Shown: positions 1 to 7,035 of the stretch, in pieces
Numbering within the stretch: the first letter of the stretch is position 1
How the letters are laid out: each line of letters begins with the position of its first letter
Source of the DNA: DASSKA01 sp035690905
GTDB taxonomy: Bacteria; Actinomycetota; Actinomycetes; Propionibacteriales; Nocardioidaceae
DNA length: 44,865 nt
Reading direction: 5' to 3'
Assembly (NCBI GenBank): GCA_035690905.1
Contig: DASSKA010000108.1
Location: forward strand, 1 to 44,865
Made by a program: the position numbers and the translations under genes
Notes under the pieces: model-generated
What the model was told of the DNA's origin: nothing
Databases searched by the model: none
Seen by the model: the letters and a program-made list of their open reading frames with translations, nothing else

Positions 1-2
1 TG

Positions 3-551
3 GCCTTCATCCTCGACTGCTTCGCCCAACGGATCGTGGCCTGGCACGCCGCGACAAGCAAGCAGGTCGACCTGGTGATGACGCCGCTGCGGATGGCGAT
101 CTGGCAGCGCGACCACGACGGCCACCCCGTGGACGCCGAGCAGTTGATCCATCACTCCGACACCGGCAGCCAGTACACCTCGATCCGGTTCACCGAGCAC
201 CTCGAGCTGGAGGACATCAGTCCCTCGATCGGCTCGGTCGGCGACGCCTACGACAACGCCCTGATGGAGACCATCAACGGCCTCTACAAGACCGAGTGCA
301 TCCGCACCCTGGTCTTCCACGACGGCCCCTACAAGACCATCGCCGACGTCGAGTACGCCACCGCCGGCTGGGTCGACTGGCACAACAACAGACGCCTCCA
401 CGGCTCCCTTGGCATGATGAGCCCCGCGGAGTACGAGGCCGCCCACTACGCGACCCTCAACCGAGAGCCGCAACCCGTAAGAGAGCGGCAGAGAACCTGG
501 GGCGCTTCACTCTGGCGACACCGGAGCGCCATAGCCACATGCTGCCCATAG
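3..551 (+). CDS. IS3-family transposase (integrase core), 5'-truncated by window edge
   Basis: This is the C-terminal part (182 codons visible) of a DDE integrase of the IS3 family, which cuts and joins the element ends during transposition. The reading frame is already open at base 3, so the true start and the first catalytic Asp lie outside the window. Visible motifs are HHSDTGSQYTS, carrying the second Asp, and DNALMETINGLYKTE, carrying the catalytic Glu, followed by the usual W-H-N-x-R-R-L-H-G segment and SPAEYEA. The last ~25 residues, after the NREPQP stretch, do not look like a normal IS3 C-terminus. They overlap a hairpin at 519-561, so the original stop may have been lost when the neighbouring element landed. 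Family assignment is firm; whether the element is intact cannot be judged here. Confidence 0.88.
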   Translation, partial: AFILDCFAQRIVAWHAATSKQVDLVMTPLRMAIWQRDHDGHPVDAEQLIHHSDTGSQYTSIRFTEHLELEDISPSIGSVGDAYDNALMETINGLYKTECIRTLVFHDGPYKTIADVEYATAGWVDWHNNRRLHGSLGMMSPAEYEAAHYATLNREPQPVRERQRTWGASLWRHRSAIATCCP

Positions 552-720
552 CGCTCCGGTGTTGGTGCGATCTCGGAAGCCGGGTCCGGAACTGAGTCAG
601 ACGGTATGACGTGACTGCTCGTTGGTGAGCGGTTGCAGGCCGGGGCCTCTCATACGAGTGTTCGTGGGTTACCGAGCAGGGGCCGCCTGCTCGGCCTATC
701 CACAGTCGTAGGAGGCCCCG
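519..720 (+). other. Noncoding left flank of the IS110 element, with two hairpins (possible bridge-RNA region)
   Basis: About 170 bp with no convincing gene lies between the IS3 stop and the GTG of the IS110 transposase. It holds two inverted repeats. CACCGGAGCGCCAT (519-532) pairs with ATAGCGCTCCGGTG (548-561) with one mismatch and a 15-nt loop. CCGAGCAGG (672-680) pairs perfectly with CCTGCTCGG (686-694) around a 5-nt loop. A ribosome binding site AGGAGG at 710-715 precedes the GTG at 721. In the IS110 group proper, the segment between the left end and the transposase start encodes a structured bridge RNA that selects target and donor; this interval has about the right size and position. 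That role is inference, and the element boundary is not located. Confidence 0.3.
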
Positions 721-722
721 GT

Positions 723-730
723 GGTTATTG
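723..730. repeat. 8-bp target site duplication, left copy (GGTTATTG)
   Basis: GGTTATTG immediately precedes the left inverted repeat of the ISL3 element and is repeated exactly at 2167-2174 after the right inverted repeat. Eight bp is the usual duplication length for ISL3-family transposition, so the insertion was by transposition and neither side has since been rearranged. Confidence 0.93.
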
Positions 731-760
731 GGCTCTTCACGATCGAGGGTGTAGTTGTGG
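731..760 (+). repeat. ISL3 left terminal inverted repeat
   Basis: It starts GGCTCTTC and contains GAGGGTGTAG. Aligned with the reverse complement of 2137-2166, the first 8 bases, the internal 10-base block and the last 4 bases (GTGG) are identical. It overlaps the last codons and stop of the transposase gene. Confidence 0.92.
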
Positions 761-2056
761 CCTGAACCCGCCGGTCTCGAGCAGGGACCTTGCGATGTAG
801 TTGGTCAGGTTGCGGAACCCGAGGGCGGAGCCACGCAGGTGCTCGAGACGTCCGTTGAGCGCTTCGGTGGGTCCGTTGGAGGTGCCGGGGCGGTCGAAGT
901 ACGCGAGTACGTCGGCAGCGCGCTTCTTCAGCGTCCGGCCCAGCGTGGTGACCTCGGCCAGCGCCTTCGGCACGCCCCTGCTGATCGAGTCGATCAGCCT
1001 GACCATGAGTTCATGGCCCTTGCGGCGGTCTTGGTGTCGATAGGCGGCGATCATCCGCTGGTAGATGCCCCAGGTCGCCTCGACCTCGACATGGGCGTCG
1101 TCGGCGAACAGGGTCCGCAGCCTGTCGGCCTGTTTGTCGGTGAGTAGGTCGGCGCCGGTGTGCAGGGTGCGCCGCGACTTGTAGAGCGGGTCGTCCTTGA
1201 AGCCGCGGTGGCCGTGGATCGCGAGTTGCACTCGTCGCCGACACTTGTCCAAGGCGTCGCCGGCCAGGCGCACGACGTGAAAGGGGTCCATCACCGCGAC
1301 TGCGTCGGGGACCTCCTCGGCTGCGGCGGTCTTGAAGCCGGTGAATCCGTCCATCGCGACCACCTCTACGGCGTCGCGCCAACTGTCGTCGCGGTCGGCG
1401 AGCCAGGTTTTGAACGCCTGCTTGGAGCGGCCCTCGACCATGTCCAGCAGCCGCGCCGGACCGGTGCCGTCGCGGACCGGGGTGAGGTCGATGATCACGG
1501 TCACGTACTTGTCGCCGCGGCGGGTGTGGCGCCACACGTGCTCGTCGACCCCGATGGCCTTGACGCCGTCGAAGCGGTGCTCGTCGTCGATGAGGACCCG
1601 CTTGCCTTCGGCCAGGACCGCGTCGTTGGCGGTGCTCCACGCGACCCCGAGGCCTTCGGCGACCCGGGCCACGGTGAGGTGGCCGACCACGATGCCTTCC
1701 AGTGCCCACCGCAGCCCTCGGCGCGACAGCTTCGCCCGCGGTTCGGCCGCAGCGGTGGTGTCCTGGCGCCAGACATGTCCGCAGCCGGTGCAGCGGTAGC
1801 GGCGCACGACGACCTCGAGCATGGTCGGTCGCCAGCCCAGCGGCTCGTGCGCCAACCGGCGGACCACCGTGTCACGCGGGGTCCCTTCACAGCCGCAGCG
1901 GCGGCACCACTGGTCCGGTTCGAGGACCCGGCAGGCGAGCACAGCTCGGTCGGGTTCGATGCGCTGCCCAGTGACGACGAGGCCGAGCTCGTCGAGGCGA
2001 CAGAAGGCGGTCAGATCAGGGCAGGTGAAGCCCGCGGAACGGGTAGCGTCGGGCAC
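737..2056 (-). CDS. ISL3-family transposase
   Basis: This 439-aa DDE transposase moves the surrounding ISL3 element. The N-terminal third has a zinc-ribbon pattern (CRRCGC, then CTGCGHVW) and is followed by a helix-turn-helix-like region around residues 115-150. The catalytic core shows GVDEHVWRH (first Asp), MDGFTGFK and VMDPFHVVRLA (second Asp region), then a C-terminal ALNGRLEHLRG segment carrying the Glu. Length and domain order are normal for the family, with no frameshift or internal stop. The start is a GTG at 2056; alternatives a few codons away are possible. The stop at 737 lies within the left inverted repeat. The gene looks functional. Confidence 0.93.
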   Translation of the reverse strand: MPDATRSAGFTCPDLTAFCRLDELGLVVTGQRIEPDRAVLACRVLEPDQWCRRCGCEGTPRDTVVRRLAHEPLGWRPTMLEVVVRRYRCTGCGHVWRQDTTAAAEPRAKLSRRGLRWALEGIVVGHLTVARVAEGLGVAWSTANDAVLAEGKRVLIDDEHRFDGVKAIGVDEHVWRHTRRGDKYVTVIIDLTPVRDGTGPARLLDMVEGRSKQAFKTWLADRDDSWRDAVEVVAMDGFTGFKTAAAEEVPDAVAVMDPFHVVRLAGDALDKCRRRVQLAIHGHRGFKDDPLYKSRRTLHTGADLLTDKQADRLRTLFADDAHVEVEATWGIYQRMIAAYRHQDRRKGHELMVRLIDSISRGVPKALAEVTTLGRTLKKRAADVLAYFDRPGTSNGPTEALNGRLEHLRGSALGFRNLTNYIARSLLETGGFRPQLHPRS

Positions 2057-2136
2057 GTCGAGGTCTTTCGAGATGAGCGTGTAGGAGCCTTCATCCTCGG
2101 GAGACCTCGACGCCTATCCCGGGACCGACGCGCCCA

Positions 2137-2166
2137 CCACCGCTACACCCTCATCTGGGAAGAGCC
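2137..2166 (-). repeat. ISL3 right terminal inverted repeat
   Basis: Read on the minus strand it begins GGCTCTTC, contains GAGGGTGTAG and ends GTGG, matching the left repeat at 23 of 30 positions. Confidence 0.92.
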
Positions 2167-2174
2167 GGTTATTG
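2167..2174. repeat. 8-bp target site duplication, right copy (GGTTATTG)
   Basis: It is an exact copy of 723-730. The first base after it, A2175, completes the interrupted GAG codon of the IS110 transposase. Confidence 0.93.
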
Positions 2175-3247
2175 AGCGTACGAGTGTTGGGCTGGATGTG
2201 CATGCACGATCGGTGGTGGCGAGGGGTCTGGACTCGGCCACGGGTGAGGTCTTCAAGACCACGCTGGTGCCAGACCATGAGGTAGTGATCGATTGGCTGC
2301 GGACGTTGCCGGGCCCGGTCGCGACGACCTACGAGGCGGGCCCGACCGGGTTCGGCCTGTACCGGGCGTTGACCGCCGCGGGCATCCGGTGTGAGGTCGC
2401 CGCGCCATCGAAGCTGACCCGGCCGGCCGGTGACCGGGTCAAGACCGACGCCAAAGACGCGCTGCTGCTGGCGCAGCTGCTGCAGGTCGGGCAGATCGTC
2501 CCTGTCCGGGTTCCTTCGGTCACCGAGGAGGCAGCCCGGGACCTGGTCCGTGCCCGCGAGGACGTCCGTGGCGACCTGATGCGGGCCCGGCACCGGGTCT
2601 CGAAACTGCTGCTACGTCACGGCCATGTCTACTACGGGGGCGAGGCCTGGACGGGGAAGCATCACGCGTGGCTGCGCCGGATCCGGTTCGATCAGCCGGG
2701 CACCCGTGCCGCCTATGAGGCCGACCTGGAGGCAGTGGAGTTCGCGGTGGCTCGCCGCGATCGCCTCGACGCAAGGATCACCGCGATGGCCACCGACAGC
2801 GAGTTCACCGCGGTGGTGCACAGGCTGTGCTGTCTGCGGGGCATCTCGACCCTGACCGGGTTCGGGCTCACGGTCGAGATCGGCGAATGGGACCGGTTCA
2901 CCGGCGCCAGCATCGGGGCTTACCTCGGCCTGGTGCCCTCCGAGCACTCCAGCGGCCAGAGCCGCCGGCAGGGCGGGATCACCAAGGCCGGCAACAGCCA
3001 CGTCCGCCGGTTGCTGGTCGAGTCCGCCTGGCACCACAAGCCCCGCTACGTGGTCGGCAAGGTCCTGCGGGCCCGGTGGGAGCAGGCACCCGAAGCCGCC
3101 AGAGTCCGCGCGCACGCCGGGAACCAGCGGCTCCACCAGCGCTGGGTCTCCTACAGCGCCCGGAAGAAGAAACACACGGTGGCCACCACCGCGATCGCTC
3201 GCGAGCTCGCCGGCTGGTGCTGGTCGCTGGCAACGCTGCCCGACTAA

Positions 3248-3479
3248 CCCGCCAACACCCCGACCTGACCGAGGTGCACCTCCGGACGCCACAGCATCGT
3301 GCGGAACCGACCCGCGAATCGACTGTGAGCCACGAGCCCGTCTCGTGACGCTCGACCTCAGATCACGCGGAGCGTTCCAGCCGAAGACCGTCGTGCGGTA
3401 ACCAACCCGCGCATATCAGTCTCGACCACGTGCGTCGCAAGACCCGCTCAAAGCGACCAGAGGAACCCGGCCAGAAACA
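3248..3479. other. Noncoding right flank of the IS110 element
   Basis: About 230 bp without a credible gene follows the IS110 stop and should contain the right end of that element. I could not place the boundary. A 10-bp direct repeat, CATATCAGTC, occurs at 3412-3421 and again at 3543-3552, the latter overlapping the stop codon of the neighbouring minus-strand gene. One copy may mark the element end or its target, but this is not proven. Confidence 0.4.
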
Positions 3480-3516
3480 GAGGCGCCGCCACGACAACCG
3501 GCCGTGGCGGCGCCTC
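3480..3516 (-). terminator. Intrinsic terminator-like hairpin downstream of the secreted-protein gene
   Basis: GAGGCGCCGCCACG (3480-3493) pairs perfectly with CGTGGCGGCGCCTC (3503-3516), a 14-bp stem with a 9-nt loop. On the minus strand the stem is followed by TGTTTCT, a short U-rich run. It lies about 30 bp past the stop of the minus-strand gene ending at 3547, so it most likely terminates that transcript. Confidence 0.7.
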
Positions 3517-3546
3517 GCCTGCCACTTGACAGGAGGGGCCTACATA

Positions 3547-3951
3547 TCAGTCGAAGTGGAACGTCCCCTGCGAGACGAGGCGTCCCGAGCCGGTCCGCAC
3601 CCGGACCACATCTCCGGCGGACATCCGTGGCACCCCACTGTGCCTGTCGAGATGCGCCTGACCCTGGGCACTGACACGCATCCGGCCGACGAAGGTGCCG
3701 TGCACGCGAACCGTCACCAGCTTGCCGTGCAGCCGGGCGACCCCGTGCAGCTCGATCTCGAAGTGCCGGGTGCCGTGCTCGGCCTCGTAGTCGGCCTGGC
3801 CGTGCGCGTGCGGGAACGCCGCGGCCGGCCGCATGAACGCCTCCAGGTCCACCCGCGCTGCTTGGGCCGGCGCGGCAAGCGGGACCATGACCGCACCGGC
3901 GGTGCCCAGTGCGAGCAGACCCCCGGCGATTCGACTCCGTGTCGCGAGCAT
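3547..3951 (-). CDS. Small secreted protein of unknown function
   Basis: This is a 134-aa protein with a clear Sec signal peptide: a basic start MLATRSR, a hydrophobic stretch of about 20 residues and a cleavage-like APAQA-A around residue 30. The mature part is about 100 residues, rich in His and Val, with alternating hydrophobic residues that suggest a beta-rich fold. I do not recognise the family. I chose the ATG at 3951 because it has a GAGGGAG ribosome binding site and gives a proper signal peptide; the longer frame upstream reads through the 22-bp tandem repeat and is spurious. The stop overlaps the repeated motif CATATCAGTC, so the last residues may have been altered by the IS110 insertion. 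It lies downstream of, and is oriented like, the cupredoxin gene. Confidence 0.7.
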   Translation of the reverse strand: MLATRSRIAGGLLALGTAGAVMVPLAAPAQAARVDLEAFMRPAAAFPHAHGQADYEAEHGTRHFEIELHGVARLHGKLVTVRVHGTFVGRMRVSAQGQAHLDRHSGVPRMSAGDVVRVRTGSGRLVSQGTFHFD

Positions 3952-4100
3952 GCGCTTCTCCCTCCGTCGTACCGGTGCTGGGGGCCCGAGAACCGGCGCC
4001 CCCACGCTCCACCTTCTGTGCTGGCCCGGCTGCCCGGCAGGGCCTTGTTGCCCAGGACAACGGAGGTTGGTCCCGCACGGTTCATACCGCCCTATGCGAG

Positions 4101-4187
4101 GCACAAGCGACCACTCGACGCGCCACAAGCGACCACTCGACCCGCCACGAGCGACCACTCGACGCGCCACGAGCGACCACTCGACGT
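4101..4187. repeat. 22-bp tandem repeat, four copies
   Basis: Four head-to-tail copies of GCCACRAGCGACCACTCGAC plus two bases occur at 4101-4121 (one base short), 4122-4143, 4144-4165 and 4166-4187. The copies differ at only one or two positions. They fill part of the 284-bp gap between the cupredoxin gene and the secreted-protein gene, both on the minus strand, so they lie in the upstream region of the latter. There are no spacers, so this is not a CRISPR array. A period of 22 bp is close to two helical turns, which would suit an iterated protein binding site; a dispersed genomic repeat is the other possibility. Confidence 0.85.
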
Positions 4188-4235
4188 GAAGCTGCCGCAC
4201 CCGGGGGGACCGGACGCGGCAGCTTCTCGGGGGGC

Positions 4236-5447
4236 TCAGCGGACGACCACCCGACCGGACATCATCGTGCCGTGCACGCCACAGGCGTAGCGGAAGCCGC
4301 GGGTCGGTGAGGCCACCGGGAAGCGCAGCCGGTACGGGTGGTCGTTGGGGATGGTGAAGCCGCCGCGGGCGCCGGAGTTGTGCATCCGGTCGCTCGGGGT
4401 GACGGTGTGCGAGCCACTGCCTTGGATCAGCCGCGGGTCGAGCTCGATCTCGACCGGGCCGTGCGACCCTGCCGGGCAGGTGAACTGCTGCGTGGCCGGC
4501 GTGTCACCGCTGCCGTCGTCCTTCTCGCACATCGGCGGCGGGCCGGTGGCGATGGTGTCCGCGAGATGCGCCGGGAACACCACGCTGTGCGGCTCGTACC
4601 GCAGGTCGGCGAAGTGCCACTTCACGGCCTGGCCGGCGCGCAGGTGGATGGTGTGCGGGAACATCCCGAACAGCTCGAGGCCCCTCACGTCGAAACCGGA
4701 GAAAGCCTGGACCACGCCGTTGCGGCTGTGCTGCTGCTGCAGCGAGCGCCACAGCCGGGTGGCCCGCGTGGTCTGGCGCTGCACCTGGGACTTGACGGCC
4801 GCGTTGATCTGCGCCTGCGACCGCACCGCGGTGGACCGCTGCACCACGTGCACGTGCAGCTTCATCTGCGGGTGCACCAGGCAGATCACCCAGAACGACT
4901 TACCGGCCGCGACGTTGACCGTGAAGGTGACCTGTGGCGCGATGATCCCGAGCAAGCCGCTGTTGACCAGGCGCGACCCGTCGTAGGCGCACGCCTTCCT
5001 CACGTTGCAGTTCGGGTACATCACGTGCGGGTTGAAAATGTTGGTGTTCGGCTCGTCGTCCTTGGCGATGAAGAAGTACCGCTGGCCGAACTTGCGGGCG
5101 TGCGTGCGGACCCAGGCGCCCGGTCGGTGCACGCGCATCGGCAGCGCGGTCGCGGTGTGGAAGTCGCCCTCGAAGGTGAGCCGGTCCCCGCGGTGCACCG
5201 AGATGCTGCCCGGCAGGAACCTCATCAGGTCCGCGGGATGGTGCCTGCTGCCCGCCGCGATGTCGTGGCCGACGAGCACGTCGTACGTCGTGCCCGCGCG
5301 CTGCTCGGCGGAGGAGGTCGAAGGTGCCACGACGGCCAGCGTCGCGGCGACGAGCACAGCGACCGAGCCGACCGACATCACCAGCCTGAGACGTCGTGAG
5401 AGGGGAATTCGGAAGCCCCGGCGAGAACCTGACTGTGGTGTGCCCAT
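4236..5447 (-). CDS. Secreted two-domain cupredoxin (plastocyanin-like copper protein)
   Basis: This 403-aa exported protein has an N-terminal signal segment (basic residues 9-21, hydrophobic 22-42, A-S-S-A-like cleavage near 47). It contains two cupredoxin-like beta-sandwich units, each ending in a copper-loop motif. In the first unit His97 is followed by C189-x2-H192-x2-M195; in the second His287 is followed by C389-x2-H392-x2-M395 (and M396). These are the His/Cys/His/Met ligands expected for type 1 copper. Two further Cys pairs (C147/C153, C307/C324) could form disulfides outside the cell. The likely role is extracytoplasmic electron transfer or copper handling; a partner oxidase is not visible nearby. 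Only a weak G-rich ribosome binding site precedes the ATG. Confidence 0.8.
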   Translation of the reverse strand: MGTPQSGSRRGFRIPLSRRLRLVMSVGSVAVLVAATLAVVAPSTSSAEQRAGTTYDVLVGHDIAAGSRHHPADLMRFLPGSISVHRGDRLTFEGDFHTATALPMRVHRPGAWVRTHARKFGQRYFFIAKDDEPNTNIFNPHVMYPNCNVRKACAYDGSRLVNSGLLGIIAPQVTFTVNVAAGKSFWVICLVHPQMKLHVHVVQRSTAVRSQAQINAAVKSQVQRQTTRATRLWRSLQQQHSRNGVVQAFSGFDVRGLELFGMFPHTIHLRAGQAVKWHFADLRYEPHSVVFPAHLADTIATGPPPMCEKDDGSGDTPATQQFTCPAGSHGPVEIELDPRLIQGSGSHTVTPSDRMHNSGARGGFTIPNDHPYRLRFPVASPTRGFRYACGVHGTMMSGRVVVR

Positions 5448-5566
5448 GACAGCCCCCTACGTGATCGGGTACCCCGTCACTGTCCATCCAGGGTTTGTGA
5501 GCCGTCCATGGCACATCCGGACCCGCCCGTCCCCGGAGCGTCCCGGAGGCGGCTGGCCGCCAGCCC

Positions 5567-5749
5567 TCAGTCCGAGGTCCCGTCCACGCCGTCCTGCGCG
5601 GGCAGGTCGCCGCGCAGCAGCACGGCATCGATCACCGTCGCGTCCAGGGCGTGGGAGCTCCGCGACGCGAGCACCATCAGGTCGGAGAGCAGGTGGATTT
5701 CCTCTCCGAGCTCGTGGTCGTCGATCTCGACGTCCAGGGAATCTTCCAT
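5567..5749 (-). CDS. Conserved-type 60-aa actinobacterial protein, function unknown
   Basis: This short acidic protein has the pattern E-x-H-L-L-S-D-L-M-V-L-A-S-R-S-S followed by a predicted second helix, A-T-V-I-D-A-V-L-L. It resembles a widespread family of small actinobacterial helical proteins with the layout L-x-x-E-I-x-L-x-x-D-L-V-x-A-A-x-x-S-D, which have no established function (recalled similarity, not searched). The start is well supported by GGAGGAG placed 3 bases before the ATG. It stands alone between the cupredoxin and VOC genes, both on the same strand, with about 120-180 bp on either side. Confidence 0.6.
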   Translation of the reverse strand: MEDSLDVEIDDHELGEEIHLLSDLMVLASRSSHALDATVIDAVLLRGDLPAQDGVDGTSD

Positions 5750-5931
5750 CGCTCCTCCAGTCCACCTTGTTCAACGGCGGACTCCCCAGCGGGTTAGTGG
5801 CCCAGCCGGGCCGTTTTACACAGTGTTCCCCTAGTCAGCCGAGGCTAGTCCCTCGACCCGGTGACCGGTACAGCGCACCCCGGCACGCGCGTCGTAACCC
5901 GGTGCCCGCGGCCTTGGCCGCGGACCCGCCG

Positions 5932-6339
5932 CTAACCCAGGTAGAGGCAGAACGGGTGGCCGGCCGGGTCCAGCAGCACCCGCACGTCGGGCTGCGGCTG
6001 GTACTCCGCCAGCCGGGCACCGAGCTCGAGCGCGTGCTCCACCGCGGCGTCGAGGTCGCTGACCTCGAAGTCCAGGTGCGACTGCATCTGCTGGGCGCCC
6101 TCCCGCTCGGGCCACGCGGGGGGTAGGTAGCCCGGCGAAGTCTGGAAGGCCAGGTAGGCCACTCCGTCCTCGGGCGCGATCGCCGCGTCCTGGTCGTCCT
6201 CCTTGTCGATCGGCCAGCCGAGCAGGGCGGAGTAGAAGTGGGCCAGGGCGCGGGCGTCGGGGGCCTCCAGCACCACGCCCCACCAGTCGTGACGCGACAT
6301 CCGGGGCACGTCGCCGCGGCCCGTCTCCCGTCCCTGCAT
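5932..6339 (-). CDS. VOC-superfamily (glyoxalase/dioxygenase-fold) protein
   Basis: This 135-aa single-domain protein has paired beta-alpha-beta-beta-beta modules. The first begins DWWGVVLEAPDARALAHFYS and the second begins HLDFEVSDLDAAVEHALE. The ending, VRVLLDPAGHPFCLYLG, is typical of actinobacterial glyoxalase-like proteins of the PhnB/bleomycin-resistance type. Substrate cannot be read from the sequence. I chose ATG 6339 because GATACT (6346-6351 on the minus strand) sits 6 bp upstream, suggesting a leaderless mRNA. The ATG at 6300 begins closer to the conserved fold but has no ribosome binding site. It is divergent from the DUF2461 gene, only 55 bp away. Confidence 0.8.
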   Translation of the reverse strand: MQGRETGRGDVPRMSRHDWWGVVLEAPDARALAHFYSALLGWPIDKEDDQDAAIAPEDGVAYLAFQTSPGYLPPAWPEREGAQQMQSHLDFEVSDLDAAVEHALELGARLAEYQPQPDVRVLLDPAGHPFCLYLG

Positions 6340-6394
6340 GCTCGCAGTATCCCAGCCGACGAGGGCGCACGCACCCACAACTACGCTGGCGCGC

Positions 6395-7030
6395 ATGGAG
6401 GCGTTCACCGGTTTCCCCGAGGCCGCACTGGACTTCTACGACGATCTCGAGCTGGACAACACCAAGTCGTTCTGGACCGCGCACAAGCACGTCTACGACT
6501 CGGCGGTGCGCGCGCCGATGGTCGCGCTGACGGCCGCCCTGGAGCCGGAGTTCGGGCCGGCGAAGGTGTTCCGGCCCTACCGCGACGTCCGGTTCGCCAA
6601 GGACAAGACGCCGTACAAGACCGCGCAGGGCGCCTTCGTGGCCCGCGGCCCGTCCACCGGCTACTACGTGCAGGTGGCCGCGCCAGGGGTCCGGGTCGGG
6701 GTCGGGTTCTACGACGCATCCTCCGACCGGCTGGCCCGGATCCGGGAGGCGATCGCCGACGAGCGGCGCGGCGCCGACCTGGAGCGGATCCTGGCCCAGC
6801 TGGGCAGGCAGGGCTGGGAGCGCGGCGGCGAGCGGCTCAAGACCAGCCCGCGGGGGTACGACGGGGAGCATCCGCGGATCGAGCTGCTCCGGCACAAGTC
6901 ACTGACGCTGGGCAAGTCCTACGGGTTCCAACCGGTGATCCACGGTCCCGAGCTGCTCGACCGGGTGCGCAAGGACTGGCGCCAGGCGCGGCCCTTCCTG
7001 GACTGGGTCTGCGAGCACGCTGGCGACTGA
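6395..7030 (+). CDS. DUF2461 (TIGR02453-type) family protein
   Basis: This 211-aa protein starts FTGFPEAALDFYDDLELDNT and carries the family signature FRPYRDVRFAKDKTPYKT around residues 60-80, followed by YYVQVA and the C-terminal GFQPVIHGPELLDRVRKDW. The family is common in bacteria and fungi with no assigned biochemical role. The start at 6395 is favoured over an upstream in-frame ATG at 6338. TACGCT at 6382-6387 could be a -10 element placing transcription initiation at or next to the ATG, and there is no ribosome binding site, so the mRNA is probably leaderless. Only 5 bp separate its stop from that of the convergent regulator. Confidence 0.85.
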   Translation: MEAFTGFPEAALDFYDDLELDNTKSFWTAHKHVYDSAVRAPMVALTAALEPEFGPAKVFRPYRDVRFAKDKTPYKTAQGAFVARGPSTGYYVQVAAPGVRVGVGFYDASSDRLARIREAIADERRGADLERILAQLGRQGWERGGERLKTSPRGYDGEHPRIELLRHKSLTLGKSYGFQPVIHGPELLDRVRKDWRQARPFLDWVCEHAGD

Positions 7031-7035
7031 CCGGG

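Larger units (their letters stand above)
731..2166. mobile_element. Complete ISL3-family insertion sequence (1436 bp)
   Basis: A full element is bounded by matching terminal inverted repeats (731-760 and 2137-2166, 23 of 30 positions identical, both outer ends GGCTCTTC) and an 8-bp target duplication. It carries one gene, the transposase on the minus strand, whose stop codon lies inside the left repeat. It sits within codon 4 of an IS110-family transposase. Removing the element and one duplication copy restores a continuous IS110 frame, which fixes the order of events: IS110 first, ISL3 second. Confidence 0.93.
721..3247 (+). pseudogene. IS110-family transposase interrupted by the ISL3 insertion
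   Basis: The gene is in two pieces, 721-730 (GTG GTT ATT G) and 2175-3247, which join in frame to give a 360-aa protein. The start is supported by AGGAGG at 710-715. The protein is a DEDD/RuvC-like transposase. It has VGLDVHARS with the first Asp (residue 11), TYEAGPTGFGLYRAL with the Glu, and KTDAKDALLLAQLL with the last two Asps. The C-terminal transposase_20 part holds the conserved Ser region LGLVPSEHSSGQSR. All catalytic residues lie downstream of the insertion, but the native start and ribosome binding site are cut off. The downstream frame stays open leftward through the antisense of ISL3 with no convincing start of its own, so I treat the gene as inactivated. Confidence 0.9.

Noticed and set aside
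1160..3247. A 695-codon plus-strand open frame spanning ISL3 and IS110
   Set aside because: Its first half is the antisense of the ISL3 transposase; only 2175-3247 is real coding sequence, belonging to the interrupted IS110 gene.
4101..4187. Short repeats as a CRISPR array
   Set aside because: The units are directly adjacent with no spacers and there are no cas genes.
3547..4200. Extended 217-codon version of the small secreted protein
   Set aside because: The extension reads through the 22-bp tandem repeat; the ATG at 3951 has a good ribosome binding site and begins a signal peptide.
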